Positions 21,785-34,745 are shown, counted from the stretch's first letter. The stretch is DNA of 64,000 nt from Mixta mediterraneensis (GCF_014946725.1 NZ_JACFXY010000001.1:434001-498000); one strand, 5' to 3'. The notes: generated by a model not told the origin, from the sequence alone. A program made the numbers and translations.

Positions 21785-22204
21785 TTACTTACGATTGGGT
21801 CGAATCTGTGGAGCTGCTTTATCCAGCACGCCGTTGACGAACTTATGGCTGTCTTCAGCACCAAACACTTTCGCCAGCTCAATACCTTCGTTGATGGCCA
21901 CTTTATAAGGCACATCGGAACGTTTGCTTAGTTCGTACAGCGAAATCCGCAGAACAGCTTTTTCTACCTGGCCCAGCTCTTCCAGCTGACGCGACAGGTA
22001 AGGTTGCATCAGCCCATCCAGATACGCGCTGTTGGTCGCCACACCGGACAGCAGTTCGCGGAAATACGCAATATCGACGTCTTTGACGTCTTGTTCCGCC
22101 AGGAACTGGTATTCCACATCGGCAATGTCGTTGTTAGACAACTGCCAGGAGTAAAGCGCCTGGACAGCGCACTCACGGGCGCGACGACGAGCAGCAGGTT
22201 TCAC
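21785..22204 (-). CDS. nusB: Transcription antitermination factor NusB
   Basis: Binds boxA RNA with NusE (S10) in rRNA antitermination. 139 residues, the E. coli length; [18 protein letters not shown] at the N-terminus and the C-terminal [31 protein letters not shown] are diagnostic (shown here in part: [13 protein letters not shown]). It follows ribH by 19 bases. Confidence 0.96.
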   Translation of the reverse strand: MKPAARRRARECAVQALYSWQLSNNDIADVEYQFLAEQDVKDVDIAYFRELLSGVATNSAYLDGLMQPYLSRQLEELGQVEKAVLRISLYELSKRSDVPYKVAINEGIELAKVFGAEDSHKFVNGVLDKAAPQIRPNRK

Positions 22205-22223
22205 AAAATTCCCCTTACAAAAA

Positions 22224-22694
22224 TCAGGCTTTGATGGCTTTCAATACATTAATCATTTCGAGCGCGGTCAGGGCTGCTTCGGCGCCTTTATTACCGGCTT
22301 TGGTGCCAGCACGCTCAATGGCCTGCTCGATATTTTCGGTGGTCAGTACGCCAAACGCGACAGGAATATCGCTGTTCATGGCCACGCTGGCAATACCGGA
22401 GCTGGCTTCGCCTGCAACATATTCGAAATGTGCAGTGCCGCCACGAATGACCGTTCCCAGCGCAATAACGGCGTCATATTTGCCGGTTTTTGCCAGTGCA
22501 CGCGCCGCCAGTGGCAGTTCGTAAGCACCTGGAACCCAGACGACGGTGATATTGTCATCTTTAACCTGGCCGATACGCTTCAGGGCATCGACCGCGCCAT
22601 CCAGCAGGCTGTCATTAATGAAGTTGTTAAAACGCGCAATAACGATGGCAATATTGGCCTCTGGCGTTGCAACAGCAGCTTCGATAACTTTCAT
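22224..22694 (-). CDS. ribH: 6,7-dimethyl-8-ribityllumazine synthase
   Basis: Penultimate step of riboflavin synthesis; forms icosahedral or pentameric assemblies. 156 residues from ATG 22694 ([20 protein letters not shown]). Substrate-site residues lie in [19 protein letters not shown] and [16 protein letters not shown] (catalytic His). An upstream in-frame start inside the ribD-ribH spacer is not needed; AAGGATAAGT precedes the chosen ATG. The gene is called ribE in the E. coli literature. Confidence 0.96.
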   Translation of the reverse strand: MKVIEAAVATPEANIAIVIARFNNFINDSLLDGAVDALKRIGQVKDDNITVVWVPGAYELPLAARALAKTGKYDAVIALGTVIRGGTAHFEYVAGEASSGIASVAMNSDIPVAFGVLTTENIEQAIERAGTKAGNKGAEAALTALEMINVLKAIKA

Positions 22695-22784
22695 ACTTAT
22701 CCTTTCAGGGGTTTGTTTGGCCCCGCGCAGGGGGGCGGATTCTATCATACTCTTCGGCGACGTGCTCTCGCTTTTCCATCGGCG

Positions 22785-23888
22785 TTATTGGGGTATCAGC
22801 GTCAGGCGCAAATCACTGCCAACCTGCCGGACATCGCTGAATGAAAAGGCAGGTGCATCAGCAAGTTGATGTAAGCCGGGTAACTGGCACAAGCCACGTC
22901 CGCTATCACCCAATAGCTTCGGCGCCACATACACAATCAGCTCATCGACCAACCCGGCTTGCAGTAACGCTCCGGCCAGCGCTGCGCCCGCTTCGACCCA
23001 AACGCTGTTAATCTGGCGCTGGCCCAGCAACATCATCATTGCAACCAAATCAAGTTGCTGCTCACGCAGCGGGGCAGCAATTTGCGTCACGCTTCCAGGC
23101 CAGACCTGCTGGTCTGGTGTGTGTCGCATCAGCCAGGTTTCACCCGGCTGGTTGATAACGTTATGGTGCGGCGTGACGCGATTTTGACTGTCAACGATCA
23201 CCCGCAGCGGCTGACGCAGTGAATTCTCATCCAGCAGCGATCGCGTTTCTTCATTAAGTTCTGACCAGCGCACCGTGAGCGAAGGATCATCGGCTAACAC
23301 TGTAGCGCTGCTACTGAGAATAGCCGCGCTTTGCGCCCGCAGTCTTTGCACATCGCGCCGTGCATGCGCCGACGTAATCCACTGACTTTCACCGCTGGCC
23401 ATCGCAGTACGACCATCCAGCGAGGCGCCTGATTTAAGCTGCACCCAGGGAAAACCGGTGCGCATACGTTTTAGGAAGCCGCGGTTGAGCGCTTCCGCTT
23501 CACTCATCATTAAGCCGTGGCTGACGTCAATTCCTGCCTGATGTAAACGCTGTAAACCACGTCCCGCCACTTGTGGATTGGGATCCTGCATCGCAGCGAC
23601 AACACGCTTAACGCCCGCAGCAATTAACGCATCGCAACATGGCGGCGTGCGCCCATGATGGCTGCAAGGTTCCAGCGTGACGTAAGCTGTCGCGCCACGC
23701 GCTTTATCCCCGGCCATCCGTAATGCATGTACTTCAGCGTGCGGTTCACCGGCGCGCTGGTGCCAGCCTTCGCCGACGATGTTGCCATCACGCACGATCA
23801 CGCAACCCACATTGGGATTGGGCAGAGTAGTAAAACGACCACGCCGCGCCAGTTCCAGCGCGCGTGCCATATAGCGTTCATCGGTCAT
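22785..23888 (-). CDS. ribD: Bifunctional riboflavin deaminase/reductase RibD
   Basis: Catalyses the second and third steps of riboflavin synthesis. 367 residues: N-terminal zinc deaminase (1-145) with HAE in GEPHAEVHAL and PCSHHGRTPPCC, then the NADPH-dependent reductase domain (from about 148), including GASLDGRTAMASGESQWIT. Four bases separate it from nrdR upstream; ribH follows after about 90 bases. Confidence 0.96.
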   Translation of the reverse strand: MTDERYMARALELARRGRFTTLPNPNVGCVIVRDGNIVGEGWHQRAGEPHAEVHALRMAGDKARGATAYVTLEPCSHHGRTPPCCDALIAAGVKRVVAAMQDPNPQVAGRGLQRLHQAGIDVSHGLMMSEAEALNRGFLKRMRTGFPWVQLKSGASLDGRTAMASGESQWITSAHARRDVQRLRAQSAAILSSSATVLADDPSLTVRWSELNEETRSLLDENSLRQPLRVIVDSQNRVTPHHNVINQPGETWLMRHTPDQQVWPGSVTQIAAPLREQQLDLVAMMMLLGQRQINSVWVEAGAALAGALLQAGLVDELIVYVAPKLLGDSGRGLCQLPGLHQLADAPAFSFSDVRQVGSDLRLTLIPQ

Positions 23889-23891
23889 GCT

Positions 23892-24341
23892 TTAATCCTG
23901 TAAGCGTGCGATCTCTTCGCCAAAATCACGAATATCTTCAAAGCTGCGATAGACCGAAGCAAAGCGAATGTAGGCGACTTTATCGAGCTTTTTCAGCTCA
24001 TCCATTACCAGCGCACCAATCAGTTTACTGGGAATTTCACGCTCACCGGTGGCGCGCAATTGGGTTTTGATATGGTTAACCGCACTCTCAACGGCATCAG
24101 CGCTCACTGGACGTTTCTCCAGCGCCTTCATCATGCCGCTGCTGAGTTTGGCCTCATTGAAGGGCTCGCGTACATCGTTGCTTTTTACCACGCGCGGCAT
24201 CACTAATTCAGCCACTTCAAACGTGGTAAAACGTTCATGACACACCAGACACTGACGACGACGACGCACCGACGATCCTTCACTAACCAGACGAGAATCA
24301 ATCACTTTGGTGTCCACAGCGGAGCAGAATGGGCAATGCAT
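23892..24341 (-). CDS. nrdR: Transcriptional repressor NrdR
   Basis: Zinc-ribbon plus ATP-cone repressor of ribonucleotide reductase operons. 149 residues. Four zinc cysteines at 3, 6, 31 and 34 (MHCPFC and CLVC), a basic linker RRRRQ, and the ATP-cone from about residue 49 ([16 protein letters not shown]). First gene of the riboflavin cluster, as in E. coli. Confidence 0.97.
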   Translation of the reverse strand: MHCPFCSAVDTKVIDSRLVSEGSSVRRRRQCLVCHERFTTFEVAELVMPRVVKSNDVREPFNEAKLSSGMMKALEKRPVSADAVESAVNHIKTQLRATGEREIPSKLIGALVMDELKKLDKVAYIRFASVYRSFEDIRDFGEEIARLQD

Positions 24342-24527
24342 GACGTTACCTGACGCAAGATAAATAAGTCATACAGTGTAGCGCGAACTGCAATTCAACA
24401 AAATCTATTCCCGTGCCTTTCCGTTGCCCAACGCACAGCCAGGCAATGCCTGCCTTACATTTTCTGAAAAACCACTACGCTTATAAAGCTGCATAGCAGC
24501 ACACAACCACTAACAATCGGAGGTTTT

Positions 24528-24968
24528 ATGGGTCTGTTTAATTTTGTGAAAGAAGCTGGAGAAAAGTTGTGGGATGCGGTCAGTGGCAGTGGCGATGACC
24601 AAAGCAAAAAACTGCAAGATCACATTAACAAATTAGGGCTACCAGACAGCGATAAGGTCAATGTCAAGGTGGATGGCGATACTGTAACCGTCAGCGGTGA
24701 GGGCGTTTCCCAGGAGCTCAAAGAGAAAATCATGGTAGCGGCCGGTAACGTAGCCGGTATCACCAAAGTCGATGATAAAGTTACCGTGAAAGACAGCGCA
24801 CCAGAAGCCGAGCTGTATACGGTGAAAAAAGGCGATACCCTGAGCGCGATTTCCAAACAGGTTTACGGAAATCCTAATGAATACAATAAGATTTTTGAAG
24901 CGAACAAGCCAATGCTGTCGCATCCTGATAAGATCTATCCTGGCCAGGTTTTACGTATTCCAAAATAA
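24528..24968 (+). CDS. kbp: BON- and LysM-domain protein (Kbp/YgaU-like)
   Basis: Soluble protein with a BON domain (about 25-90) and a C-terminal LysM domain ([19 protein letters not shown]). 146 residues, close to the 149 of E. coli Kbp (YgaU), a potassium-binding protein induced in stationary phase and osmotic stress; the N-terminus [18 protein letters not shown] is the same type. No signal peptide. ATG 24528 follows CGGAGGTTTT. In E. coli kbp is elsewhere, so its position next to yajI differs. Confidence 0.9.
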   Translation: MGLFNFVKEAGEKLWDAVSGSGDDQSKKLQDHINKLGLPDSDKVNVKVDGDTVTVSGEGVSQELKEKIMVAAGNVAGITKVDDKVTVKDSAPEAELYTVKKGDTLSAISKQVYGNPNEYNKIFEANKPMLSHPDKIYPGQVLRIPK

Positions 24969-24984
24969 CTGACAAGGATAATTT

Positions 24985-25554
24985 ATGAACAGGACGGTTT
25001 GGGCGCCGATGGCGATGTCACTGATCATTCTCAGCGGCTGTAGTAGTACGCCTTCGGCACCTAAAGTGAACGCGCTGCATCAGGAGGTGAGCCAGCTGAA
25101 TCAACAGATGCAGCACTTGACCACCCAGGCCAGCGCGCTGGAAATTCAGGGCCAACTGAATAGCCACTCGCAACAGGGCGCATGGCTGGTTCCTCAGGCG
25201 AACACGCCGGTGGAACTGCAAACCCAGCTCGGCACATTGCGCTTATCCCTGTCACGGGTAGAAAGTGAAGCCAACGGTTCACGCGCTAATCTCAATATCC
25301 GTGCAACTGGCGATCAGCCCCTTTCTGCGCTGCGCGCCACAGTGGTATGGGGCGAGCTGGATCCGGCCAGTGGGAAACCGCTGAATGCCGATAGCCTGAA
25401 TCAAACCATTGAGGTGCCCGCCTCGCTGTTGCCCCAGGCCTCGGTCAGCGTTCCGTTGCGTCTTAGCGGCATCACGCCTGAACAATTAGGTTACGTGCGC
25501 GTGCACGATGTCACGGGCGAAAGCGCCACTTCTACCGTTCCTGCTGCGCAATAA
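24985..25554 (+). CDS. yajI: YajI-like lipoprotein, DUF3251
   Basis: Predicted lipoprotein of unknown function. 189 residues with lipobox LSGC (Cys about 19), a short coiled-coil (LHQEVSQLNQQMQHL, residues 31-55) and the family segments GAWLVPQANTPVELQ and LSGITPEQLGYVRVHDV. It follows kbp by 16 bases in the same direction. In E. coli yajI also sits beside nrdR, but tsx and yajD lie between it and secF; both are absent here. Confidence 0.85.
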   Translation: MNRTVWAPMAMSLIILSGCSSTPSAPKVNALHQEVSQLNQQMQHLTTQASALEIQGQLNSHSQQGAWLVPQANTPVELQTQLGTLRLSLSRVESEANGSRANLNIRATGDQPLSALRATVVWGELDPASGKPLNADSLNQTIEVPASLLPQASVSVPLRLSGITPEQLGYVRVHDVTGESATSTVPAAQ

Positions 25555-25562
25555 GCGCAAAA

Positions 25563-25595
25563 AAATGGGCTGCCACTGGCAGCCCATTTCATTTT
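25563..25595. terminator. Bidirectional terminator between yajI and secF
   Basis: AAATGGGCTGCC (25563-25574), loop ACT, GGCAGCCCATTT (25578-25589), flanked by A and T runs. It serves convergent yajI and secF. Confidence 0.9.
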
Positions 25596-25606
25596 ACATG
25601 CCATGT

Positions 25607-26575
25607 TTAAGGCAGGATTGAAGGCTGATCGGCGCCCTCTTTCTCCACTTTCTGCACCAGCATATGTTCACGCTTCATGCCCAGTTTCAGCGCCAGCGCT
25701 GAAGAGACATAAATCGACGAAATCGTACCAATCGTCACACCGATCAACATGGTCAGCGAGAAGCCTTTCAGCAACGCTCCCCCAAAAATGAACAGGATCA
25801 GAATCATGGCCAACGTTGTCAGCGAGGTAATTAAAGTACGGCTCAGCGTTTGGGTCAGCGACACGTTGGTAATATCGTAAGGCGAACCGCGACGGATTTT
25901 GCGGAAATTTTCACGAATACGGTCGGATACCACGATCTTATCGTTGAGTGAGTAACCAATTACCGACATCAGCGAGGCGACAATGGTCAAATCGATTTCG
26001 ATGTGGAACAGCGCCAGCAGGCCGCAGGTAATAATAACGTCATGCGCCAGTGCCAGTACCGTACCGAGCGCCAGACGCCACTCAAAGCGAAAACCGATAT
26101 AGAGCAGAATCGCTATCAAGGCTGACAGCAGAGCCATCGCCCCCGCTTGCGCCAGATCGCTGCCCACACTTGGACCGACGAACTCAATGCGCTTGACGGT
26201 GGCGTTTTGCTGAGTGGTCTGGTTAATGACCGAGACCACTTTATTGCCTAACTCGGTGCCCGCTGGACCTGAAACGGGCGCCATGCGCACCATCACATCG
26301 CGGCTGCTGCCAAAATTCTGCACCAGCGGCTCATCAAAGCCCGCCTTCACCAGATCACTACGCAGCATATCGAGATCGGCGGGTTTTTCCAGGTTGATCT
26401 CAATCACCGTACCGCCGGTAAAATCGAGACCCCAGTTGAAACCACGCACGCCAACAATCGCAATCGCGGCAACAATCAGTAGCCCCGAAATGATAAACGC
26501 CAGCGTGTCCCAGCGCATAAAGTCAACGACTTTACGACCGTGGTTCAACTGTTCAATATTATAATCCTGTGCCAC
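25607..26575 (-). CDS. secF: Protein translocase subunit SecF
   Basis: RND-like membrane subunit that with SecD and YajC assists Sec export using the proton gradient. 322 residues from GTG 26575 ([20 protein letters not shown]), with GAGGAG seven bases before. The frame is open about 50 codons upstream but that part overlaps the secD end and lacks similarity. Six helices, [12 protein letters not shown] and the conserved [20 protein letters not shown] segment are present. Confidence 0.96.
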   Translation of the reverse strand: MAQDYNIEQLNHGRKVVDFMRWDTLAFIISGLLIVAAIAIVGVRGFNWGLDFTGGTVIEINLEKPADLDMLRSDLVKAGFDEPLVQNFGSSRDVMVRMAPVSGPAGTELGNKVVSVINQTTQQNATVKRIEFVGPSVGSDLAQAGAMALLSALIAILLYIGFRFEWRLALGTVLALAHDVIITCGLLALFHIEIDLTIVASLMSVIGYSLNDKIVVSDRIRENFRKIRRGSPYDITNVSLTQTLSRTLITSLTTLAMILILFIFGGALLKGFSLTMLIGVTIGTISSIYVSSALALKLGMKREHMLVQKVEKEGADQPSILP

Positions 26576-26585
26576 AACGCACTCC

Positions 26586-28433
26586 TCAGATAGACAGCTT
26601 GTTGATGCGTTTGCCACCGTAAACCAGGTTAACAATGGCACGGGTTCCAATAATCGCAGTGAACATGGAGGTTGCGATACCAATTGCAGTGGTAATTGCA
26701 AAGCCTTTGATCGAACCCGTACCAACCGCGTAAAGAATGATCACTTTGATGAGCGTGGTAACGTTCGCATCGACAATACTTGAAAAGGCGCCTTTGTAGC
26801 CTTCATGGATTGCCTGCTGAACGGAACGCCCGTTGCGCAGTTCTTCTTTAATACGTTCGTTAATCAGTACGTTGGCATCGACCGCCACTGCCAGCGTCAA
26901 CACAATCCCGGCAATGCCTGGCATAGTCAGCGTCGCACCCGGCAACAGGGACATGATACCGACAATCAATATCAGGTTAACCAACAGCGCACTGGTCGCA
27001 ATCAGGCCGAACTTTTTGTAGAACACCACCATAAACAGGATAGAGGCGAGCAGGCCCCACAAACAGGCTTCCAGCCCCTGGGTTATGTTTTGCTGACCCA
27101 TGGTTGGACCGATGGTGCGCTCTTCAACGATCTGAATTGGCGCTATCAACGCACCGGCACGCAGCAGCAGCGACAGCTGACGGGCTTCGTTAGGGTTGCT
27201 GATACCGGTAATGCGGAAACTGTTACCCAGTCGGGACTGGATATTGGCAACGTTAATCACCTCTTCCTGTTTCACCAGGATTGAGCGACCGTTTGCATCT
27301 TTTTTGCCGCTGTCTTTATATTCCACAAACAAGGTCGCCATCGGCTTGCCGATATTGTCCTTAGTGAAGTTAGACATCAGGTTACCACCCGCACCATCCA
27401 GTGAAATATTCACCTGCGGCTGGTTGTACTCATCCATGCTCGACGTCGAATCGGTAATGTGATCACCGGTCAAAATCACGCGTTTATACAGGACAACGGG
27501 CTGGCCATCACGCATGTTTTTCACTTCAGAATCGCCTGGCACGCGTCCGTTAGCCGCAGCGCCTGGATCAACGCTGGTATTCACCAGACGGAACTCCAGC
27601 GTTGCGGTTGCGCCTAAAATCTCTTTGGCGCGAGCGGTATCCTGAATACCCGGTAACTCAACCACGATACGGTCAGCGCCCTGACGCTGCACCAGCGGCT
27701 CGGCAACACCTAACTGGTTTACACGGTTACGCAGAATCGTGATGTTCTGCTGGACAGCATACTCACGTGCTTCGCTGAGACGGGCATCGCTCATCGTGGC
27801 GCGCAGTGAATCTGCCCCGCTGTTATTAATCACCAGGTCCTGATGACGTGAGCTCAGCCAGCTTACCGCAGCATCGCGGCTTGCAGCATCACGGAAACGA
27901 ATTCCCACACCGTAATTAGCGAGTTTATTAACGTTGGTATAAGGGATATTTTTCTCGCGCAGATCGCTGCGCAGGGTATCGGCGTTCTGCTCTTGCAGTT
28001 TGCCTAACGCGGTATCCATATCCACTTCCATCAGGAAGTGTACGCCACCACGCAGATCGAGGCCAAGTTTCATTGGCTCTGCCGCCAGCATAGACAGCCA
28101 ACGCGGCGTCGCAGGCGCAAGGTTTAACGCAACAACATAGTTCTCGCCAAGCGCTTTCGTAATGGCTTCACGGGCACGTAACTGGACATCCGTATTAGCA
28201 AAAAGCGCAGTGATTGCACCGTTTTCCAGCGCAACCGATTTGCTCTGAATATTATTTTGTTTTAATGCGGTCTGAATCTGATCCAACGTTTGCTCACTGG
28301 CGGCGCTTCCGCGCGCACCAGTGATTTGAACGGCCGGATCCTCACCATACAGGTTGGGAAGTGCGTACAGCAGGCCGACAATAAAGACGACGACCAGCAT
28401 GATGTACTTCCACAAAGGATAACGATTTAACAC
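26586..28433 (-). CDS. secD: Protein translocase subunit SecD
   Basis: Larger SecDF subunit, 615 residues (same as E. coli), starting with GTG at 28433 ([16 protein letters not shown]). N-terminal helix, large periplasmic P1 domain with [16 protein letters not shown], then five helices with the proton-path region [17 protein letters not shown]. Ten bases separate it from secF. Confidence 0.97.
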   Translation of the reverse strand: MLNRYPLWKYIMLVVVFIVGLLYALPNLYGEDPAVQITGARGSAASEQTLDQIQTALKQNNIQSKSVALENGAITALFANTDVQLRAREAITKALGENYVVALNLAPATPRWLSMLAAEPMKLGLDLRGGVHFLMEVDMDTALGKLQEQNADTLRSDLREKNIPYTNVNKLANYGVGIRFRDAASRDAAVSWLSSRHQDLVINNSGADSLRATMSDARLSEAREYAVQQNITILRNRVNQLGVAEPLVQRQGADRIVVELPGIQDTARAKEILGATATLEFRLVNTSVDPGAAANGRVPGDSEVKNMRDGQPVVLYKRVILTGDHITDSTSSMDEYNQPQVNISLDGAGGNLMSNFTKDNIGKPMATLFVEYKDSGKKDANGRSILVKQEEVINVANIQSRLGNSFRITGISNPNEARQLSLLLRAGALIAPIQIVEERTIGPTMGQQNITQGLEACLWGLLASILFMVVFYKKFGLIATSALLVNLILIVGIMSLLPGATLTMPGIAGIVLTLAVAVDANVLINERIKEELRNGRSVQQAIHEGYKGAFSSIVDANVTTLIKVIILYAVGTGSIKGFAITTAIGIATSMFTAIIGTRAIVNLVYGGKRINKLSI

Positions 28434-28458
28434 GGCAGTTCCCTTAGGGAAGTAAAAA

Positions 28459-28790
28459 TTACAGCGCCTTCATAGTACCTTTCGGCAGGACGGCAGCCAC
28501 GAAATCACGTTTGATCACTACTTCAGTCGTGTCGTTCAGCGCGATAGCAACATAGCCCGTTTCCGCCACTTTCGTCACACGTCCCACTAAACCACCACTG
28601 GTCAGCACTTCGTCACCCTTAGAGATGGAATCCATCAGCTTCTTGTGCTCTTTTGCACGTTTCTGCTGCGGACGCAGGATCATGAAATAGAAAATCAGAC
28701 CAAACACCACCAGCATGATCACCAGAGAATACGGACTTCCCTGAGACGGTGCGCCTGCTGCAGCTACAGCGTCAGAAATGAAAAAGCTCA

Positions 28791-28791
<1 letters not shown>
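28459..28791 (-). CDS. yajC: Sec translocase accessory protein YajC
   Basis: Single-span inner-membrane protein, 110 residues, found with SecDF. Hydrophobic helix at about 19-40 ([19 protein letters not shown]) followed by the [17 protein letters not shown] signature. Its ATG overlaps the tgt stop (TAATG). Confidence 0.96.
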
Positions 28792-31053
<2,262 letters not shown>

Positions 31054-31156
31054 GCAAGACTTCTTTCTCAGGCAAAAACAGGCGGCACAGTTTAGCGGAA
31101 AATCGACCAATTCTGAACAACTGGCTGTGCAAAGGCAGTTCAGCCTATAATGCGCC

Positions 31157-31738
31157 ATGAACTTTCTTGCCCATCTTCACCTGGCCCAACTGGCTAACAG
31201 CTCATTGCTTGGCAATTTGATGGCCGATTTCGTGCGCGGAAACCCGTATCAACACTGGCCAACGCCGGTGGCTGACGGTATTCTGCTGCATCGTCGCCTC
31301 GACGTCATGACCGATTCATTGCCGGAAGTGCGCGAAGCGCGTCAGCTGTTCCGCCCTGAGACTTATCGCGTGGCGCCTGTCACACTTGATATAATCTGGG
31401 ATCATTTCCTGGCGCGTCACTGGACAACATTCCACCCTACGCTGACGCTGGCACAATTTTCTGCCATAGCAGAGAAAGAGATCGTGCCGCAGCTGGCGCC
31501 AACGCCTGAAGCATTCAAAGCGCTGAACGCCGTGATGTGGCGCGAACGCTGGTTTGAACATTATGCGACTCCCGCACGGCTGGAAGGCGTGTTGAATAAC
31601 ATGGCGAGGCGTCGTCCACGCTTAGTCGCGCTGCGCGACTCCTATCAGGATTTTGTCACGCATTACCTTGCGCTGGAGAAACTGTTTTATCAATTCTATC
31701 CCCGGTTGATGGCGCTGGCGCAAACTCAGCAATTATAA
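31157..31738 (+). CDS. acpH: Acyl carrier protein phosphodiesterase
   Basis: HD-domain-like hydrolase that removes 4'-phosphopantetheine from holo-ACP. 193 residues (E. coli 193), starting [20 protein letters not shown] with [13 protein letters not shown] metal residues following; WDHFLARHW is conserved. It faces away from queA. Confidence 0.93.
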   Translation: MNFLAHLHLAQLANSSLLGNLMADFVRGNPYQHWPTPVADGILLHRRLDVMTDSLPEVREARQLFRPETYRVAPVTLDIIWDHFLARHWTTFHPTLTLAQFSAIAEKEIVPQLAPTPEAFKALNAVMWRERWFEHYATPARLEGVLNNMARRRPRLVALRDSYQDFVTHYLALEKLFYQFYPRLMALAQTQQL

Positions 31739-32079
31739 TTTTATCCGGTTCTTCATACGTTTTACCGACGCCATCCCTGCGCCCGGTTGTGATAACCGCC
31801 TACCCGGCGGGCGTAAATAAGTCCGTCCGTCGCATTACGCCGATCTTGTCGTACTGTTAAGCAGGTTCAGCCTTTCATCTGATGGCCGTTCTGTACCACA
31901 TCTTAAATTGTCCGTTTACTGTAAAAAGCCTGCGGATGAACTTCTCCCCTTCTTGCCATCGGTTCTCATCTACGGCTTAATGAAGCCTTTCTTAACTTTT
32001 GTTAAGTAGGCCACACAGCCAGACCGCCTGTTCAGGCGTTTCTTCCGTTCGATATGTCTTAAAATCATAAGAGGGAAAG
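31739..32079 (+). promoter_or_regulatory. 341-base interval with hairpins ahead of the phosphatase pair
   Basis: No gene. The part next to the phosphatase gene holds CTTAAC-TTTT-GTTAAG (31991-32006), a 6-base inverted repeat that looks like an operator or small hairpin, and CGCCTG-TT-CAGGCG (32025-32038) followed by TTTCTT, which resembles a weak terminator or attenuator. GAGGGAAAG precedes the ATG at 32080. I cannot assign a regulator. Confidence 0.35.
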
Positions 32080-32892
32080 ATGTCATCCGCTTCTCATTCT
32101 GAAACAGACGTGCGTTACCGTTATGCCTGCGAAATTGCTCAGGCGGCAGCCAGCCGCGCTTATTCCTGGTATCAACAACGCCAAAAATTAGTGGTGGAAC
32201 ATAAGAGGGATCTACAGGACGTGGTCAGCGAAGCCGACCGTAACGTGGAGGATTTAATCAAAACGCTTATCGCTGAACGTTTTCCAGAGGATGCCGTGTT
32301 AGGCGAAGAAAGTGGGGGCGATACTCAAGGCGCAACCTATGTCTGGGTGGTCGATCCGATTGATGGCACTGCCTGTTTCGTTAATGGCCTGCATAACTGG
32401 TGCGTTTCGCTAGCAGTATTGTGCGAAGGCGAAGCAGTGATTGGCGTCGTATGCGATCCTAATCATCAGGAGCTGTTCCATGCACGCCAGGGGCAAGGCG
32501 CATGGATGAACGAAACGCGCATTCAGGCGCACAGCGCACAGCATTTAAGCGAGGGCTTATTTGGCTTAAGTAATTCAGGTCGCGTGCCGTCAGAAAGCGT
32601 GACCACGCTGATCACCGCTTTAATGCTGGAGGGCGGTATGTTTATCCGTATCGGGTCTGGTGCGTTGACCAGCGCCTGGGCTGCGGCGGGACGGTTGATT
32701 GGCTATTACGAAGCACATATGAATCCGTGGGATAGCCTGCCGGGCATCGTTCTGATGCGGGAAGCTGGCGGGATCACCAATGATTACTTGCGTAATGATG
32801 GTCTGAAAAACGGAAACCCGGTGCTGTTAGCCAATGCCGCGCTTTATCCACGGCTAAAAGCATTGATCAATAACAACGCGCTACACGATTAG
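32080..32892 (+). CDS. Inositol monophosphatase family protein
   Basis: Mg-dependent, Li-sensitive-type phosphomonoesterase fold, 270 residues, cytoplasmic. The three metal motifs are visible: GEES at 75-78, DPIDGT at 92-97, and NPWDSLPG near 217. It could act on inositol phosphates, but family members also hydrolyse 3'(2')-phosphoadenosine phosphates, fructose 1,6-bisphosphate or histidinol phosphate, so the substrate is open. A periplasmic histidine acid phosphatase follows after 15 bases, suggesting a shared phosphate-ester job. E. coli has malZ at this location. Confidence 0.88.
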   Translation: MSSASHSETDVRYRYACEIAQAAASRAYSWYQQRQKLVVEHKRDLQDVVSEADRNVEDLIKTLIAERFPEDAVLGEESGGDTQGATYVWVVDPIDGTACFVNGLHNWCVSLAVLCEGEAVIGVVCDPNHQELFHARQGQGAWMNETRIQAHSAQHLSEGLFGLSNSGRVPSESVTTLITALMLEGGMFIRIGSGALTSAWAAAGRLIGYYEAHMNPWDSLPGIVLMREAGGITNDYLRNDGLKNGNPVLLANAALYPRLKALINNNALHD

Positions 32893-32907
32893 GAACAGAA
32901 ATCTGTC

Positions 32908-34182
32908 ATGGCTTCCTCACTATTCCGTTGGCGAGCATGGATATTTTGCTCGCTATGGCTGCTAACCAATCCATTACATGCGGAGGGGCGTTATCAGCTG
33001 GAGAAAGTGGTGGAGCTAAGCCGACACGGCATACGTCCTCCTACAGCCGGTAATCGCAAGGAGATCGAAGCAGCCACGCAACGTACCTGGACGAAATGGC
33101 GAACGCCAGATGGCGAATTAACCGAGCACGGTTACAGCGCGGTGATGAATAAAGGACGCTGGCAAGGCGAACATTATCGGCAGCTGGGCCTGCTCAGTGC
33201 CGGTTGCCCTTCTCCTGCGGATATCGCTGTTCGCGCCAGTCCCATGCAGCGCACGATTGCCACCGCTAAGGCCTTGGTTAACGGTGCGTTTCCCGGCTGT
33301 AGCATCCCCGTTCATCATGTAAAAGACGATATCGATCCGCTGTTTCAGGCAGATAAGCTGGAGGCGACGCAAACAGATCCCATCAAGGAGCTGGCCGCGA
33401 AACGGGCGAAGGCGGGCAATCTTCCTGCGCTTCAGCAGCGTTTACAGCCCACCATTCAGTTACTGAAGCGGGCCGTTTGCGCATCGGTTAAGGATTGTCC
33501 TTTCTTTGACCGTCCCTGGCAGTTTAAGCAGACCAGAAGCGGTCACACTTATGTGCAAGGGCTGAGCGCCATGGCCAGCATGGTAGAAACGTTGCGCCTG
33601 GGCTACAGCGAAAATTTACCTTTTGACCAACTGGCATGGGGCCACATTACCTCAGCCGCGCAAATTACCGCATTGTTACCGCTGTTAACTGCTAATTACG
33701 ATCTGAGCAACGATATATTCTATCTGGCGCAACGGCGCGGTTCAGTTTTGCTTAATGCGATATTGCAGGGTATTAACCCCGGCGCTGACGCACTGCCCAA
33801 AACACGCTGGCTGCTATTTGTCGCGCATGATACCAATATCGCCATGGTGCGAACGTTAATCGATTTCCACTGGCACTTACCCGGTTATTCGCGTGGGAAT
33901 ATTCCACCAGGTAGCAGCCTGGTGTTTGAACGCTGGCGCGACAGCCAGAGCGGCGAACGTTTTATACGTATCTATTTCCAGGCACAAAGCCTGGATGCAC
34001 TGCGTCAGTTGCAGCCAATTGATGCGGCCCACCCACTTTTACGGGAAGAGTGGTATCAGCCAGGCTGTAAGCTGACTCCGGTCGGTACGCTTTGCCCTTA
34101 TCAGTCCAGCATCGAACAACTGCGTAAGCGGCTGGATCCAAAGGCGATCGTCCCGGTCGATTACGCTCTTCCCTCATCCTGA
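32908..34182 (+). CDS. Periplasmic histidine-type acid phosphatase (AppA/Agp phytase family)
   Basis: Secreted phosphatase of histidine phosphatase clade 2. 424 residues; signal peptide about 1-25 (cleavage after LHA), then the nucleophile motif ELSRHGIRPP (near 40) and the proton-donor motif VAHDTN (near 305). The six or more cysteines fit a disulfide-stabilised periplasmic enzyme. IPPGSSLVFERWRD resembles AppA more than Agp. Likely activity is phytase or broad acid phosphatase. It is cotranscribed with the IMPase-family gene: together they could release phosphate and inositol from plant phytate, but transport of an intermediate between them is not evident. Confidence 0.9.
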   Translation: MASSLFRWRAWIFCSLWLLTNPLHAEGRYQLEKVVELSRHGIRPPTAGNRKEIEAATQRTWTKWRTPDGELTEHGYSAVMNKGRWQGEHYRQLGLLSAGCPSPADIAVRASPMQRTIATAKALVNGAFPGCSIPVHHVKDDIDPLFQADKLEATQTDPIKELAAKRAKAGNLPALQQRLQPTIQLLKRAVCASVKDCPFFDRPWQFKQTRSGHTYVQGLSAMASMVETLRLGYSENLPFDQLAWGHITSAAQITALLPLLTANYDLSNDIFYLAQRRGSVLLNAILQGINPGADALPKTRWLLFVAHDTNIAMVRTLIDFHWHLPGYSRGNIPPGSSLVFERWRDSQSGERFIRIYFQAQSLDALRQLQPIDAAHPLLREEWYQPGCKLTPVGTLCPYQSSIEQLRKRLDPKAIVPVDYALPSS

Positions 34183-34745
34183 TCCTGAATGAACAGCGGG
34201 CAAATGGACAGTAAACTTCACAATCAGTTAATTAAAAATGATTAATCCAGACGATACTTTCTGGTATTTATCTCATTTTCGTTAAAAACATATCCAGCTA
34301 TATTTTTTTGATTTAGGATAGCGCTGTCAATCATCCCTTTTTATTACTCTTTTTTGTTAACACTTCGGCGACTGGATTCGCCGTTTTTATTTATTAATAA
34401 GCCTGTTTATTAACTTCAATGTTCATGTAAACACTAACATTAAAAAATATAACGTTTTGACCGGCCCAGAGGCGGGCAATAATGCTTCATCGCGATTTCC
34501 TGCAGACAGGCTATTTTCTTTTGGTATCAGTTTATTATCGGGCAGACTGAAAAAGCTTTTTTATTTTCGACGGCCCTTACCGCAATACGGCCAGCTGGCG
34601 CCGGCAGCATGGGACGATTCCTTTCTGTACCTGATGGTATCTTTATTATTTCATTCCACAGCCGTTGTTAAATTTGCTATTAATAAGCCGTTATTACGTG
34701 CTGAAGCACAATTTTAATAATACTGTTTTTTATGAGCGGCAAAAA
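34183..34745. other. AT-rich stretch with no convincing gene
   Basis: About 560 bases between the phosphatase and proY. 34200-34470 is markedly AT rich with short T runs. An open frame of 86 codons at 34457-34717 (plus) has no recognisable similarity, no clear ribosome site and odd composition, so I do not call it. Confidence 0.5.

Noticed and set aside
34457..34717. 86-codon frame between the phosphatase and proY
   Set aside because: No similarity, weak start context and AT-rich surroundings; not enough to call a gene.
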